Part shown: positions 25,036-32,660 of the stretch, piece after piece | Position numbering within the stretch: the first letter of the stretch is position 1 | Layout of the letters: every line of letters begins with the position of its first letter | DNA from: Sphingomonas sp. | Lineage (GTDB): Bacteria > Pseudomonadota > Alphaproteobacteria > Sphingomonadales > Sphingomonadaceae | Length of the DNA: 38,827 nt | Direction of reading: 5' to 3' | NCBI GenBank assembly: GCA_002707985.1 | Contig: PAOI01000035.1 | Location: 2,274 to 41,100, forward strand | Position numbers and translations under genes: made by a program | The notes under the pieces: model-generated | The model's database searches: none | The model's input: only the letters and a program-made list of their open reading frames with translations | Told to the model about the DNA's origin: nothing

Positions 25036-25845
25036 ATGCCCGCAGACACGGAACAATCGCGCAGGCGTGTCCAGTCGATCGAAGTGGGGTTTCGTGTATT
25101 ACGCGTGCTTCGCATGGCCGAAGGCGCGCTGCCGCTGCGTGAAATCGCCGCGCGCGCGGGCATGCCGTCGAGCAAGGTCCACCTCTATCTCGTCAGCTTC
25201 GTACGCGAGAATATGGCGTATCAGGACCCCGAGACCGGCCATTACGGCCTGGGCTCCTTCGCGATCCAGCTGGGCCTCGCGGCGATCCGCCAGCTCGATG
25301 TCGTCGATATCGCGCAGGAAGTGATGACCGAGCTGCGCGACAAGACCGATTGCGCCATCTATCTGTCGCTATGGGGCGATCGCGGTCCCTGCATCGTCGC
25401 CAAGGCCGACGGCCAGTTGCAGGGCGCGTTCCAGATCCGCCTCGGCTATATCCTGCCGCTGACGACGACGGCGACCGGTCTCGTCTTCCTGGCCCATCTG
25501 CCCGAATATGAAACCCAGCGCGCGCTCGATGCGCAGCAGGCCTATGACAAGAACCGCGAGAATGTGAGCACGCCTTCCGAGGCCGAACTCGCCCAGCGGA
25601 TCGCCGAAGTGCGGGCCAATGGCTTCGGATCGACGGTCGGCATGCTCCATCGCAATTTCGCGGGCGTGGCCGCGCCGATATTCGATTACAGCCATCAGGT
25701 CGCGGCGACGCTGACGCTGCTCGGCCCGACCGACTTCGTGACCAAGACCCGGCTCAAGGAATTCCAGAAGCTGGTGCTCAATGCGACCGCGTCGATTTCG
25801 GAACGGATGGGCGCCCATGGCGGCGGCGAGGCCGAGAAAAGCTGA
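25036..25845 (+). CDS. IclR-family transcriptional regulator
   Basis: A 269-residue regulator with an N-terminal winged HTH (~10-65: VQSIEVGFRVLRVLRMAEGALPLREIAARAG is the HTH region, with SSKVHLYLVSFV as recognition helix) and the IclR effector domain. The latter includes YGLGSFAIQLG, IYLSLWGDRGPCIV, YILPLTTTATGLVFLAH and RANGFGSTVGMLHRNFAGVAAPIF in separate segments. IclR proteins often control aromatic degradation. The ATG at 25036 has AAGAGGAT upstream. A CCATT/AATGG inverted repeat (24949-24973) lies about 60 bases before the gene and may be an autoregulatory site. It is convergent with the extradiol dioxygenase gene. Confidence 0.92.
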   Translation: MPADTEQSRRRVQSIEVGFRVLRVLRMAEGALPLREIAARAGMPSSKVHLYLVSFVRENMAYQDPETGHYGLGSFAIQLGLAAIRQLDVVDIAQEVMTELRDKTDCAIYLSLWGDRGPCIVAKADGQLQGAFQIRLGYILPLTTTATGLVFLAHLPEYETQRALDAQQAYDKNRENVSTPSEAELAQRIAEVRANGFGSTVGMLHRNFAGVAAPIFDYSHQVAATLTLLGPTDFVTKTRLKEFQKLVLNATASISERMGAHGGGEAEKS

Positions 25846-25875
25846 CCGCGCCTGGCCGGGGCGAACCGGTGCGCG

Positions 25876-26820
25876 TTAATCGTTGCCCCGCACGAAATCG
25901 GGCGCCCGGCGCCCCTCTGCTGCGGCGTTGAGGCGCAACCGGCGGGCAACCTCGCGCTGTTCGTCGGTGAGCCAGCCGCGCTCATGCCCCCACAGGCTGG
26001 GGCCATAGTCGCATTCGAACGGCTCCCAGTTCGTCGGGTCGATCGAACGCCCGCCCCAGCCATATTCGATCATGAAGCCGGATGGCGTGCGGGCATAGAA
26101 GGACGTCATGAAATCGTTGCTGTGCCGCCCCAGCGTGACGCCGATCCGCCCTTCCTCCAGCTGCGCCAGATCATAGCCCTGCCCGACATCGTCTAGCGAA
26201 TTGAGCTCGACCATCAGATGGTGGAACCCCTCGCGCCCGGTTTCGATCCCGGCGAAGCTGTGATGGCGTGCGTTGAGGTGGAAGAAATATGCCTTGAACG
26301 GGCGCAGTGCATAATCGCTCAGCCGGAAGCCGAGCAGATCGACGTAAAAGGGGATCAGCACGTCGAGCGACTGCGTCGTGAGCACGACATGGCCCAGCCC
26401 CAGCGCCCCCGTGCGGAACCCGCTGACGGCACGCCCCGGCGTAAAGGGCACCGACGCCAACGCTGCGCCGTGGAAGAATTCCAGCCGATTGCCCGCCGGA
26501 TCGCAGGTGGCGACGAAATCGCGAACGCGGCGGCGCTCCGCCTCGCCGCTCGTCCCCTGTTCGACGCGATGTCCGGCATTCGAAAGACGCGCCGCCAGTG
26601 CGGCCAGCGCATCGGCATCGGCGACTTCCCAGCCCATCGCAGTCACTGCTTCGGCGGCGTCCCGCTCGACCAGCAATCGCGCGGCGCGGTCATCGGTGCG
26701 CAGATCGAACCCGCTCGCCGAACGTTCGGCAACCTGCATTCCCAACAGGCCGGAAGCGAAATCGGCCCAGTCGTCGCCGCGCGCAGTGGCGACCATGACA
26801 TAACCGAGCGATTGCAACAT
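25876..26820 (-). CDS. Type I extradiol dioxygenase (BphC-like, two VOC domains)
   Basis: A 314-residue ring-cleavage enzyme of the vicinal oxygen chelate class. The N-terminal VOC half (~1-125) is degenerate. The catalytic C-terminal half carries the two Fe(II) His ligands in LGHVVL (~142) and FHHLMVE (~200), and the Glu ligand in SGFMIEYGWGG (~250). The conserved His of GRHSND lies between them, as in BphC, HsaC and related catechol 2,3-cleaving enzymes. Length and domain order fit a functional enzyme opening a bicyclic or substituted catechol. The ATG at 26820 has GGAAGGGG upstream. A perfect 19-bp palindrome lies 33 bases further out. It is the last gene in the MarR/MetE-like 2 region. 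Confidence 0.9.
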   Translation of the reverse strand: MLQSLGYVMVATARGDDWADFASGLLGMQVAERSASGFDLRTDDRAARLLVERDAAEAVTAMGWEVADADALAALAARLSNAGHRVEQGTSGEAERRRVRDFVATCDPAGNRLEFFHGAALASVPFTPGRAVSGFRTGALGLGHVVLTTQSLDVLIPFYVDLLGFRLSDYALRPFKAYFFHLNARHHSFAGIETGREGFHHLMVELNSLDDVGQGYDLAQLEEGRIGVTLGRHSNDFMTSFYARTPSGFMIEYGWGGRSIDPTNWEPFECDYGPSLWGHERGWLTDEQREVARRLRLNAAAEGRRAPDFVRGND

Positions 26821-26853
26821 AACCGGCCCCTTCCGAACGGATCGGGGCCATCA

Positions 26854-26872
26854 TAATCAGCCTGGCTGATTA
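26854..26872. promoter_or_regulatory. Perfect 19-bp palindrome, likely operator of the dioxygenase gene
   Basis: TAATCAGCCTGGCTGATTA, 9-bp arms around a central T, ends 34 bases upstream of the dioxygenase ATG and starts 32 bases left of the MarR stop. Its CAGCCTGGCT core is identical to that of the box at 15587. Size and symmetry suit a MarR dimer. The adjacent MarR protein is the simplest candidate, but IclR cannot be excluded. Confidence 0.65.
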
Positions 26873-26903
26873 AACCAGCATTCCGCGCCGAGGGGCCGTG
26901 CGA

Positions 26904-27431
26904 CTAGAGCCGCTGCACGCCGGGGCGACGATGCTCGCGGGTGAACTCTTCGGCCAGCTCGCCGTCCTCCGATTCGTCGTCGATGCCGCTGAGCGATGCG
27001 AGCAACCGGAGCAGATAGCCGCGCATCTGATCCTGCTCGTCCGCGTCGAGCGGGCTCAGCAATTCCCGTTCCAGCGCGCGCGTATCCTTGCCGAGCTGCT
27101 TCACGATCGCGGTGCCGCTGTCGGTAAGGGTAAGGTCGAGCCGCCGCTTGTTCGCCTTGCTGACGCTGCGGCCGATCAGCCCCTTTGTCTCCAGGATCGC
27201 GATCTGCTTGATCATCGTCTGCGGCTTGACGTCATACAGACGCGCCAGCGACGCCGACGACATGTTCGGACGGGTCGAAAGCGTCGTCAGGATGCGGAAC
27301 TGAACTGCCGTAACGCCAAGTGGCTGTAATATCGATTCCAGCCGGACATAGGCCTTATATTGCACCTGCTTGACCAGATACAGAATTGACGGCGCATCGC
27401 TGACGGATTTCGAACGCGTGACTTTCCCCAT
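26904..27431 (-). CDS. MarR-family transcriptional regulator
   Basis: A 175-residue winged-helix protein with the MarR core: VTAVQFRILTTLST, SSASLARLYDVKPQTMIKQIAILE as recognition region, GLIGRSVSKANKRRLDLTLTDSG as the wing. Dimerisation helices flank it at both ends, and the C-terminus is acidic (DDESEDGELAEE). The ATG at 27431 is preferred; a GTG two codons earlier is possible. A repeated AGTGTCC (27440-27446 and 27459-27465) lies just upstream and could be its own operator. MarR members near aromatic catabolic genes usually repress and respond to a phenolic or CoA ligand. It lies between MetE-like 2 (70 bases) and the dioxygenase (83 bases). Confidence 0.92.
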   Translation of the reverse strand: MGKVTRSKSVSDAPSILYLVKQVQYKAYVRLESILQPLGVTAVQFRILTTLSTRPNMSSASLARLYDVKPQTMIKQIAILETKGLIGRSVSKANKRRLDLTLTDSGTAIVKQLGKDTRALERELLSPLDADEQDQMRGYLLRLLASLSGIDDESEDGELAEEFTREHRRPGVQRL

Positions 27432-27501
27432 CGGCACTTAGTGTCCGATCGGGACGATAGTGTCCAGTGGCGGACGGGCGCCGCGCGGGCGCCCGCCTGT
27501 A

Positions 27502-28710
27502 TCAGCCGCGCTTCAGCCGCTCGCTCGCGATCGCCGCGCCTTCCGACATGGCCTTGAGCTTCGCCCAGACGATCTCAGGATGGCCGACGCGTGAGCCGAT
27601 GCCGCAATCGGTGCCGCCCTGCAGATTTTCCATGCCGACCAGCTTGCCGAAATTGACCAGCCGTTCGGCGACCAGCTCGGGATGTTCGACCAGATCGGTG
27701 TAGTGGCCGACCACGCCGGGGCAGATGATCTTGCCTTCGGGCAGCTTCACGTCTTCCCACACATGATATTCATGCGAATGGCGCGGGTTGCTCGCTTCGA
27801 AGGTGTAGCATTGCGCATTCACCTTGAGCAGCAGGTCGACGATGTGGCGCAGCTCGATGTCATGGACGTGCGGGCGATGGCCGCTGCCCCAGCACATGTG
27901 GAAACGGACCTGCTCTTCGGGCAGCCCCTCAAGCGCGTGGTTGATGACCTCGACAGCGAAATTCAGATAATCGCGATACTGATCGACCGACCATTCGGGA
28001 TAGAACATCCAGCTGGTGGCGAATTCCGGCTCGTCGATCTGGACGATCAGGCCCGCATCGGTGACAGCCTTATATTCCTCGCGCATCGCGGCAGCGACGG
28101 CCATCATATAGTCGCGCTCGTCCTTGTAATAGGCGTTGCGCGCGCCGGCTCCGGCGCTCAGCGGACCAAGCGCGGCGATGAAGCCATCGACGCCGTCCTT
28201 GCCTTCCAGCCCCTTTTTCAGTGCAGCGATATCCTTGCCGATCGCTTCGTGACCGACATAGGTGAGCGGACCGGTGCACACCTTTTCCATCGGCGGGCGC
28301 TGCGGCGCCTTGCCGGGCGTCATGAAGCCGGGGCGAACGGGACCACCGGCACCTGCGAACCACAGGCCCGACTCATAAAAGCCGGGGAAATCCCTTTTGT
28401 CGCGTTCGCCGGGCCCGGCGCGCTTGGGCGCAGCGGCGGGATCGCGCGGCATCGTTTCCCAGCCGGTGATGCGCGCGGCGATATAGCTGGTGTAGCTGCC
28501 CATATTGGCGGCCTTCACATATTCGCCATCGTTGATCACATCGACGCCGCACGCGATCTGCTTTTCGACCACTTCCTCGACTGCCAGCGGCAGGCGTTCG
28601 GCAATCTCGGCCTGCTTGTTGTCCGCATCGGCCAGCAACGCGTCGAGATCGGCCGGACGCGGCAAATTGCCGCCATGAGTGGTCAGAATATGATCGGTGG
28701 AACGCCGCAT
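27502..28710 (-). CDS. Cobalamin-independent methionine synthase (MetE) C-terminal-domain-like protein 2
   Basis: A 402-residue core MetE-like protein, identical in length to MetE-like 1. Shared marks are ILTTHGGNLPRP at the start, FHMCWGSGH (His and Cys zinc ligands), TFEASNPRHSHEY (Glu) and GTDCGIGS (Cys). All four predicted zinc ligands are present. As in MetE-like 1, the HxC-to-Glu spacing is extended by about ten residues compared with E. coli MetE, so the two belong to one subfamily. The ATG at 28710 has AAAGGAGAG upstream. It lies 32 bases after the NHL propeller gene. It lacks the folate-binding N-terminal half and so probably does not make methionine from methyl-folate; alkyl or methyl transfer to a thiol is the likeliest chemistry. 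Confidence 0.85.
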   Translation of the reverse strand: MRRSTDHILTTHGGNLPRPADLDALLADADNKQAEIAERLPLAVEEVVEKQIACGVDVINDGEYVKAANMGSYTSYIAARITGWETMPRDPAAAPKRAGPGERDKRDFPGFYESGLWFAGAGGPVRPGFMTPGKAPQRPPMEKVCTGPLTYVGHEAIGKDIAALKKGLEGKDGVDGFIAALGPLSAGAGARNAYYKDERDYMMAVAAAMREEYKAVTDAGLIVQIDEPEFATSWMFYPEWSVDQYRDYLNFAVEVINHALEGLPEEQVRFHMCWGSGHRPHVHDIELRHIVDLLLKVNAQCYTFEASNPRHSHEYHVWEDVKLPEGKIICPGVVGHYTDLVEHPELVAERLVNFGKLVGMENLQGGTDCGIGSRVGHPEIVWAKLKAMSEGAAIASERLKRG

Positions 28711-28742
28711 TATCTGTCTCTCCTTTGCTCTGCAGTCGGCTT

Positions 28743-29762
28743 TCAGCGCCGCCGCACGAATTTCTGAATCTGATGGTCGCCATGCGCTTCGGGAATCCAG
28801 CCCGGGCGGATCGCGAAACTGTAGGGAACCTCGGCGACATAGACGTCGCCGCGACTGTCGACCGCGATGCCATGCGGCGCGATGAAATTGCCGGGCAGAT
28901 GCCGCCCTTCGGAAACGCCGCCCCAGCGATCGAGCACGGTGCCGTCGGGGGCGAGCACGCTGACGCGGCCGGGATGGTCGGTCAGCATCTCGCCATGGAC
29001 GAAGCTCTTCTTGCCCTTGGGTCGCCACAGCTCGGCGACATAGATCAGACCATCGGCATCGATCGCCAGGTCGCAGGGCCGCTGCACATCGGTCCATTGA
29101 TCGATAAACGCGCCGTCCGCCGAGAAAATCTGGATCCGGTCATTTTCCCGGTCGCAGACAAGCACCCTGCCCGCCGCGTCGCAGGCGATGCCATGCGGCA
29201 GATGAAACTCGCCCGGGCCGGTGCCGATCTCGCCCCAGGACTGAATCAGGTCGCCTTCTGCGGAGAAACGATGGACCCGGCAATTGCCATAGCCGTCCGC
29301 GACGAACAGCTCGCCATTGGGCGCAACCGCCAGATTGGTGCAGCGATTGAACGGTCCGCCGGGATAGGCAATGCACTCGCACGCATGGACTTCGAACGGA
29401 GGCCTGGGATCATAGCCGGTGTCCGATGCCTGTCCCGGCACGCCCAGCATCATGATCGGATCGCCGTCCAGCGTGAAGACGCGGATGCTGTGATCACCAT
29501 TATCGACGCAATAGACGCGATCGTCGGGCCCGATGGTCAGCCCATGTGCCATGGTGAAAATATCGTCGCCCCACGACCCGATGAACCCGCCGTCGCGATC
29601 ATAAATAAGGATGCGATGGGGGAAGCGCGTGAACAGATAGACGCGATCGCGGGAATCGACGGCGACACCGGTCACGTCGCGATGCGTCACGCCCGACGGC
29701 GCCTGTTCCCACCCGTCCGACACGTCGAATCTCGGCACCGTGATCAGATTATCGACCGACAT
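28743..29762 (-). CDS. NHL-repeat beta-propeller protein (PAL-like)
   Basis: A 339-residue protein made of NHL-like blades. Repeated segments of the type GVAVDSRDRVYLFTR, GLTIGPDDRVYCVDN, NLAVAPNGELFVADGYGN, GIACDAAGRVLVCDREN, DLAIDADGLIYVAE and GIAVDSRGDVYVAE fold into a six-bladed propeller. It resembles peptidyl-alpha-hydroxyglycine lyase-like and SMP-30-like propellers, many of which are annotated only by fold. No signal peptide is visible, so it is cytoplasmic. It leads the operon with MetE-like 2 and is divergent from an MFS/LigI-like operon. A lactonase or lyase role on the same pathway is possible but unproven. Confidence 0.82.
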   Translation of the reverse strand: MSVDNLITVPRFDVSDGWEQAPSGVTHRDVTGVAVDSRDRVYLFTRFPHRILIYDRDGGFIGSWGDDIFTMAHGLTIGPDDRVYCVDNGDHSIRVFTLDGDPIMMLGVPGQASDTGYDPRPPFEVHACECIAYPGGPFNRCTNLAVAPNGELFVADGYGNCRVHRFSAEGDLIQSWGEIGTGPGEFHLPHGIACDAAGRVLVCDRENDRIQIFSADGAFIDQWTDVQRPCDLAIDADGLIYVAELWRPKGKKSFVHGEMLTDHPGRVSVLAPDGTVLDRWGGVSEGRHLPGNFIAPHGIAVDSRGDVYVAEVPYSFAIRPGWIPEAHGDHQIQKFVRRR

Positions 29763-29815
29763 TTCGATCCCCGGAAACTGCGTACACCGTCTATGCTCAA
29801 TACCAAAGGATTGCT

Positions 29816-29863
29816 AAGCCTAGCTGATATACAAGCGGCATTGAGCGTTTGTATATAGCAAAC
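29816..29863. promoter_or_regulatory. Composite operator region: shared box, inverted repeat and 19-bp element
   Basis: AAGCCTAGCTGATAT (29816-29830) is a 12/15 match to the CAGCCTGGCTTATAT box. ATATACAAGCG and CGTTTGTATAT (29827-29837, 29846-29856) are inverted arms with one mismatch and an 8-base spacer. GCGTTTGTATATAGCAAAC (29845-29863) matches 9593-9611 at 17 of 19 bases. The region lies between divergent NHL and MFS genes, centred roughly 80-100 bases from both starts. Confidence 0.55.
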
Positions 29864-29941
29864 GACATATGATAAAGTCGAGTAGCTGTCGAAATCGGGC
29901 CGGCCCGAATCGAAAACAGGCGGCGCTGGAGAGGGGACGTT

Positions 29942-31297
29942 ATGGACGGTACGGGTTCGCGGTCGATGGATGTGGACAGCTTCCTCGACGGATTGAAGTT
30001 CAGCCGATTCCATCTGGGTATCCTGATCCTCTGCACTGCCCTTACCGCAATCGACGGTTATGAACTCTATGTCGTCGGATGGGTGTTGCCCGACCTTGCG
30101 CGCGATTTCGGGGTCGAGCGCACGGCGATCACGTCGGCGATGGTCGCGCAACAGATCGGCATGCTCGCGGGCGCGTTCGTGATCCCGCCGCTCGCCGACC
30201 GAGTGGGCCGACCACGGCTTTTGCTGTTCTGCTACACCGGCATGATGCTGAGCGCACTGGCGATCCTGTTCACCAAGTCGCTGCTGCCCTTCACGCTCTG
30301 TCGCTTTGCCGCCGGTTTCTGCGGCACGGCAATGATCCCGATTCTGGTAACGCTGACCTCCGAAACTGCGCCTCGGCGGCTGCGATCGACGATGAGCACG
30401 ATCACGGTCAGCGGCACGATGATCGGCGCGCTGCTGGGCGCGTTGATGCAGGGATTCATCCTCGAACCATTCGGGTGGCGTGGCGCATTCTGGATCGCAG
30501 TGCTGATGCCGGCCATCCTGCTGCCCTTCATCTTCTTCATGCTGCCCGAATCGCTGCGCGCATTGGTCGCACGCAATCCCGACGATCCCGCCATCCCCGC
30601 GCTGGTGCGTCGCATGCAGCCCGAGGGCGCCGACGTCATCATGCTGGAGGCCCCTCCCCAGGCCGAGCGTACCGCAATGAAGACAATCCTTTCCGACGTG
30701 TTCGGCAAGGGGCGTATCGGCAAGACATTCCTGATGTGGGCGATCGCGATCTCCAGCTTCGTGTTCATCACCGCCGGCGTGTGGAAAACCACGATCTTCA
30801 AGGATGTGGTCGGCCTTTCCTGGGACAATGTCGCACTGATCAACGGCGTCAACACGATCGCCGGTTTCATCGGCATGCTCTGCATCGGCTTTTTCATCGA
30901 CCGGCTGGGGTTCAAACGCGTGATGACGGGGACGTTCCTGCTCGCCGCGCTGGGATCGGTGATGATCGGCGTGCTCGCTCCGGGCGCGGGCATGTTCGTC
31001 GCGGTGGCGATGATGGCGATGTTCCAGCATGGCGGACAGGCGAGCATCCCCGCGCTCGCGGCATCGCTGTATCCCGCGCGCAGCCGCGCGACCGGCGTGG
31101 GCTGGGCCTATGGCGCGGCGCGCGTGGCGTCGATCGGCGCGCCGCTGTTCGGCAATTTCGTGCTCAACAACGGCATGGGGCCGATCGGCATCTTCGCGAT
31201 GCTGGGCATCCCGCTTGCCTCGGCAGGCATCTTCACCTTCTGGCTGATGAGCCTCAAGGGAGCCCCGCAGGTGGTGCGTCGTCCCGGCCATGGCTGA
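29942..31297 (+). CDS. MFS transporter, AAHS-like with DGYE in TM1
   Basis: A 451-residue inner-membrane carrier. Its N-terminus MDVDSFLDGLKFSRFH parallels the MFS carrier at 15669. TM1 reads DGYE rather than the usual DGxD, a conservative change at the residue implicated in substrate/proton coupling in AAHS carriers. Loop 2-3 has LADRVGRPRLL, and the segment after TM6 reads FMLPESLRALVARNP. The ATG at 29942 has GAGAGGGGACG upstream. Its last eight bases overlap the LigI-like gene, so uptake and hydrolysis are coupled. Confidence 0.9.
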   Translation: MDGTGSRSMDVDSFLDGLKFSRFHLGILILCTALTAIDGYELYVVGWVLPDLARDFGVERTAITSAMVAQQIGMLAGAFVIPPLADRVGRPRLLLFCYTGMMLSALAILFTKSLLPFTLCRFAAGFCGTAMIPILVTLTSETAPRRLRSTMSTITVSGTMIGALLGALMQGFILEPFGWRGAFWIAVLMPAILLPFIFFMLPESLRALVARNPDDPAIPALVRRMQPEGADVIMLEAPPQAERTAMKTILSDVFGKGRIGKTFLMWAIAISSFVFITAGVWKTTIFKDVVGLSWDNVALINGVNTIAGFIGMLCIGFFIDRLGFKRVMTGTFLLAALGSVMIGVLAPGAGMFVAVAMMAMFQHGGQASIPALAASLYPARSRATGVGWAYGAARVASIGAPLFGNFVLNNGMGPIGIFAMLGIPLASAGIFTFWLMSLKGAPQVVRRPGHG

Positions 31298-32102
31298 CCC
31301 GGCGGCGGGCGAACACACGCCACGCGTCGACGCCCATGCGCATATCTTCACCCGCGCGATGGGTTTTGCCGCCGACGCGCATTCGCGACCGGACTATGAC
31401 TATCCTGTCGCGCAATATCTCGCAGATCTCGATGCGCACGGGATCAGTCATGGCGTGATCGCCGCGGCCAGCCTGTTCGGCGATAATAACGACTATACGC
31501 TGGCGGCGCTCGACGCGCATGCGCGGCTGCGCGCAACAGTGATCCTGCAGCCCGAAACCGATGCGGCGACGTTGCGTGCCCTCGCCAGTCGCGGCGTGGT
31601 CGGCGTGCGGCTGCAATGGCGTCGCATGGTCGAATTTCCCGACCTGTCGAGCGAGCCCTATCGCGGGTTCCTGCGCCGGCTGGCCGATTGCGGCATGCAT
31701 GTCGAATTGCTCGCGGGGGGCGCCAGCCTTCCTCATCTGCTGCCGCGCTTTGCGGACAGCGGCGTCCGGCTGGTGGTCGATCATTTCGGTGTCCCGTCGC
31801 GCGAAGCGCGCGAGCGGCGGGACGGCACCGACGCGGTTCTGCGCGCACTGCAACAGGGCCATGCCTGGGTGAAGATATCCGCCGGTTTCCGCATGCCCCT
31901 TCCCATCGCAGAGGAATGCGCCGCGCGCTTTCTGAGCGAGGCCGGACCCGAACGCATCGTGTGGGGCAGCGACGCGCCGTTCGTGAACTGGGAAACGAAG
32001 ATATGTTTCGCCGACACGATCGCCCTTTATCACCGACTCGTGCCCGACGCCGAAACGCGGCGCCGGATCGATGCGACCGCCATGCAGCTGTTTTTCACCT
32101 AG
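31290..32102 (+). CDS. Amidohydrolase-2 family, LigI-like lactonase (2-pyrone dicarboxylate lactonase type)
   Basis: A 270-residue TIM-barrel hydrolase. The landmarks of 2-pyrone-4,6-dicarboxylate lactonase LigI are visible in order: VDAHAHIF (D14, H16, H18), NDYTLAALDA, GVVGVRLQWRRM, VVDHFGVPSR, WVKISAGFR and ERIVWGSDAPF with the catalytic Asp near the C-terminus. LigI itself is metal-independent and about 295 residues; this copy is slightly short but complete. The ATG at 31290 overlaps the MFS stop by eight bases. It would open a pyrone or related lactone to an oxo-acid, which an aldolase such as 9622-10407 could cleave. LigI identity is by resemblance; the exact substrate may differ. Confidence 0.85.
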   Translation: MADPAAGEHTPRVDAHAHIFTRAMGFAADAHSRPDYDYPVAQYLADLDAHGISHGVIAAASLFGDNNDYTLAALDAHARLRATVILQPETDAATLRALASRGVVGVRLQWRRMVEFPDLSSEPYRGFLRRLADCGMHVELLAGGASLPHLLPRFADSGVRLVVDHFGVPSREARERRDGTDAVLRALQQGHAWVKISAGFRMPLPIAEECAARFLSEAGPERIVWGSDAPFVNWETKICFADTIALYHRLVPDAETRRRIDATAMQLFFT

Positions 32103-32115
32103 GGAGAATCCGGAC

Positions 32116-32562
32116 ATGAACCGCAGGGAGCGTGCCATTGCGACCGCCGAACTCGAAATGGGGCTGGCGGACTTCTGGCACGATGTCGACACCAATTGGG
32201 GGCGCAACGCCGCCGAATATTACGCACCCGAGGGCGTGTATCGCTCGGGCCGGCTCAACCTTGTCGGTCGCGACGAAATCCAGAAATTCTATGGCTGGCG
32301 CGAGGATCGCGGCGCGCGCGTCGCCGTCCATGCCTACAGCAACTTCCGCGCCGAATTCGACGGTGAAGGCGGCGCCACCGCCAATTGGTACATGCTGCTA
32401 TGGGCCGCCGATGGCGAGGCACCGCTGGAAAGCCGCGTGCTGACGCGCCTCAGCCGCGCCAGCGAAACCTTTCGCTGGGACGAAGGCGAAGGCCGCTGGC
32501 TGTGCACGCTGCGCGAACTGACCAACCTGTTCAAGGGCGGCGAACAGCTCAATTTCAGCTGA
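32116..32562 (+). CDS. NTF2/SnoaL-like small protein
   Basis: A 148-residue protein of the NTF2-like alpha+beta cone fold. It has the early LADFWHDVDTNWGRNAAEYYAPEGVY helix region (quoted in part), GRDEIQKFYGWREDRG and the beta strands VHAYSNFRAEF, ATANWYMLLWAADG, WLCTLRELTNLF. Members are dehydratases, isomerases (ketosteroid isomerase, SnoaL cyclase), ring-hydroxylating dioxygenase beta-like or binding proteins. An Asp or His is not obviously placed for catalysis by motif alone. The ATG at 32116 is 13 bases after the LigI-like stop with AGGGAG upstream, so it is the third gene of the MFS/LigI-like operon. Confidence 0.75.
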   Translation: MNRRERAIATAELEMGLADFWHDVDTNWGRNAAEYYAPEGVYRSGRLNLVGRDEIQKFYGWREDRGARVAVHAYSNFRAEFDGEGGATANWYMLLWAADGEAPLESRVLTRLSRASETFRWDEGEGRWLCTLRELTNLFKGGEQLNFS

Positions 32563-32612
32563 TCGCGGATGGCCGTCCGCAACGCGGCGGAGCAAATGAC
32601 ACCGGCATAAAA

Positions 32613-32642
32613 AAAGGGCGCCTCCTCGCGGGGGCGCCCTTT
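32613..32642. terminator. Bidirectional intrinsic terminator
   Basis: AAAGGGCGCC and GGCGCCCTTT form a perfect 10-bp stem around a 10-base loop, preceded by an A-run and ending in T. It serves the plus-strand NTF2-like operon and the minus-strand TonB receptor 2 gene, which converge here. Confidence 0.85.
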
Positions 32643-32660
32643 GCGAGTTTGGAGGTAAGC

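Noticed and set aside
29744..31351. A 535-codon His/Arg-rich frame antisense to the MFS gene
   Set aside because: His/Arg/Asp-rich composition is typical of the antisense of membrane proteins; no domain seen.
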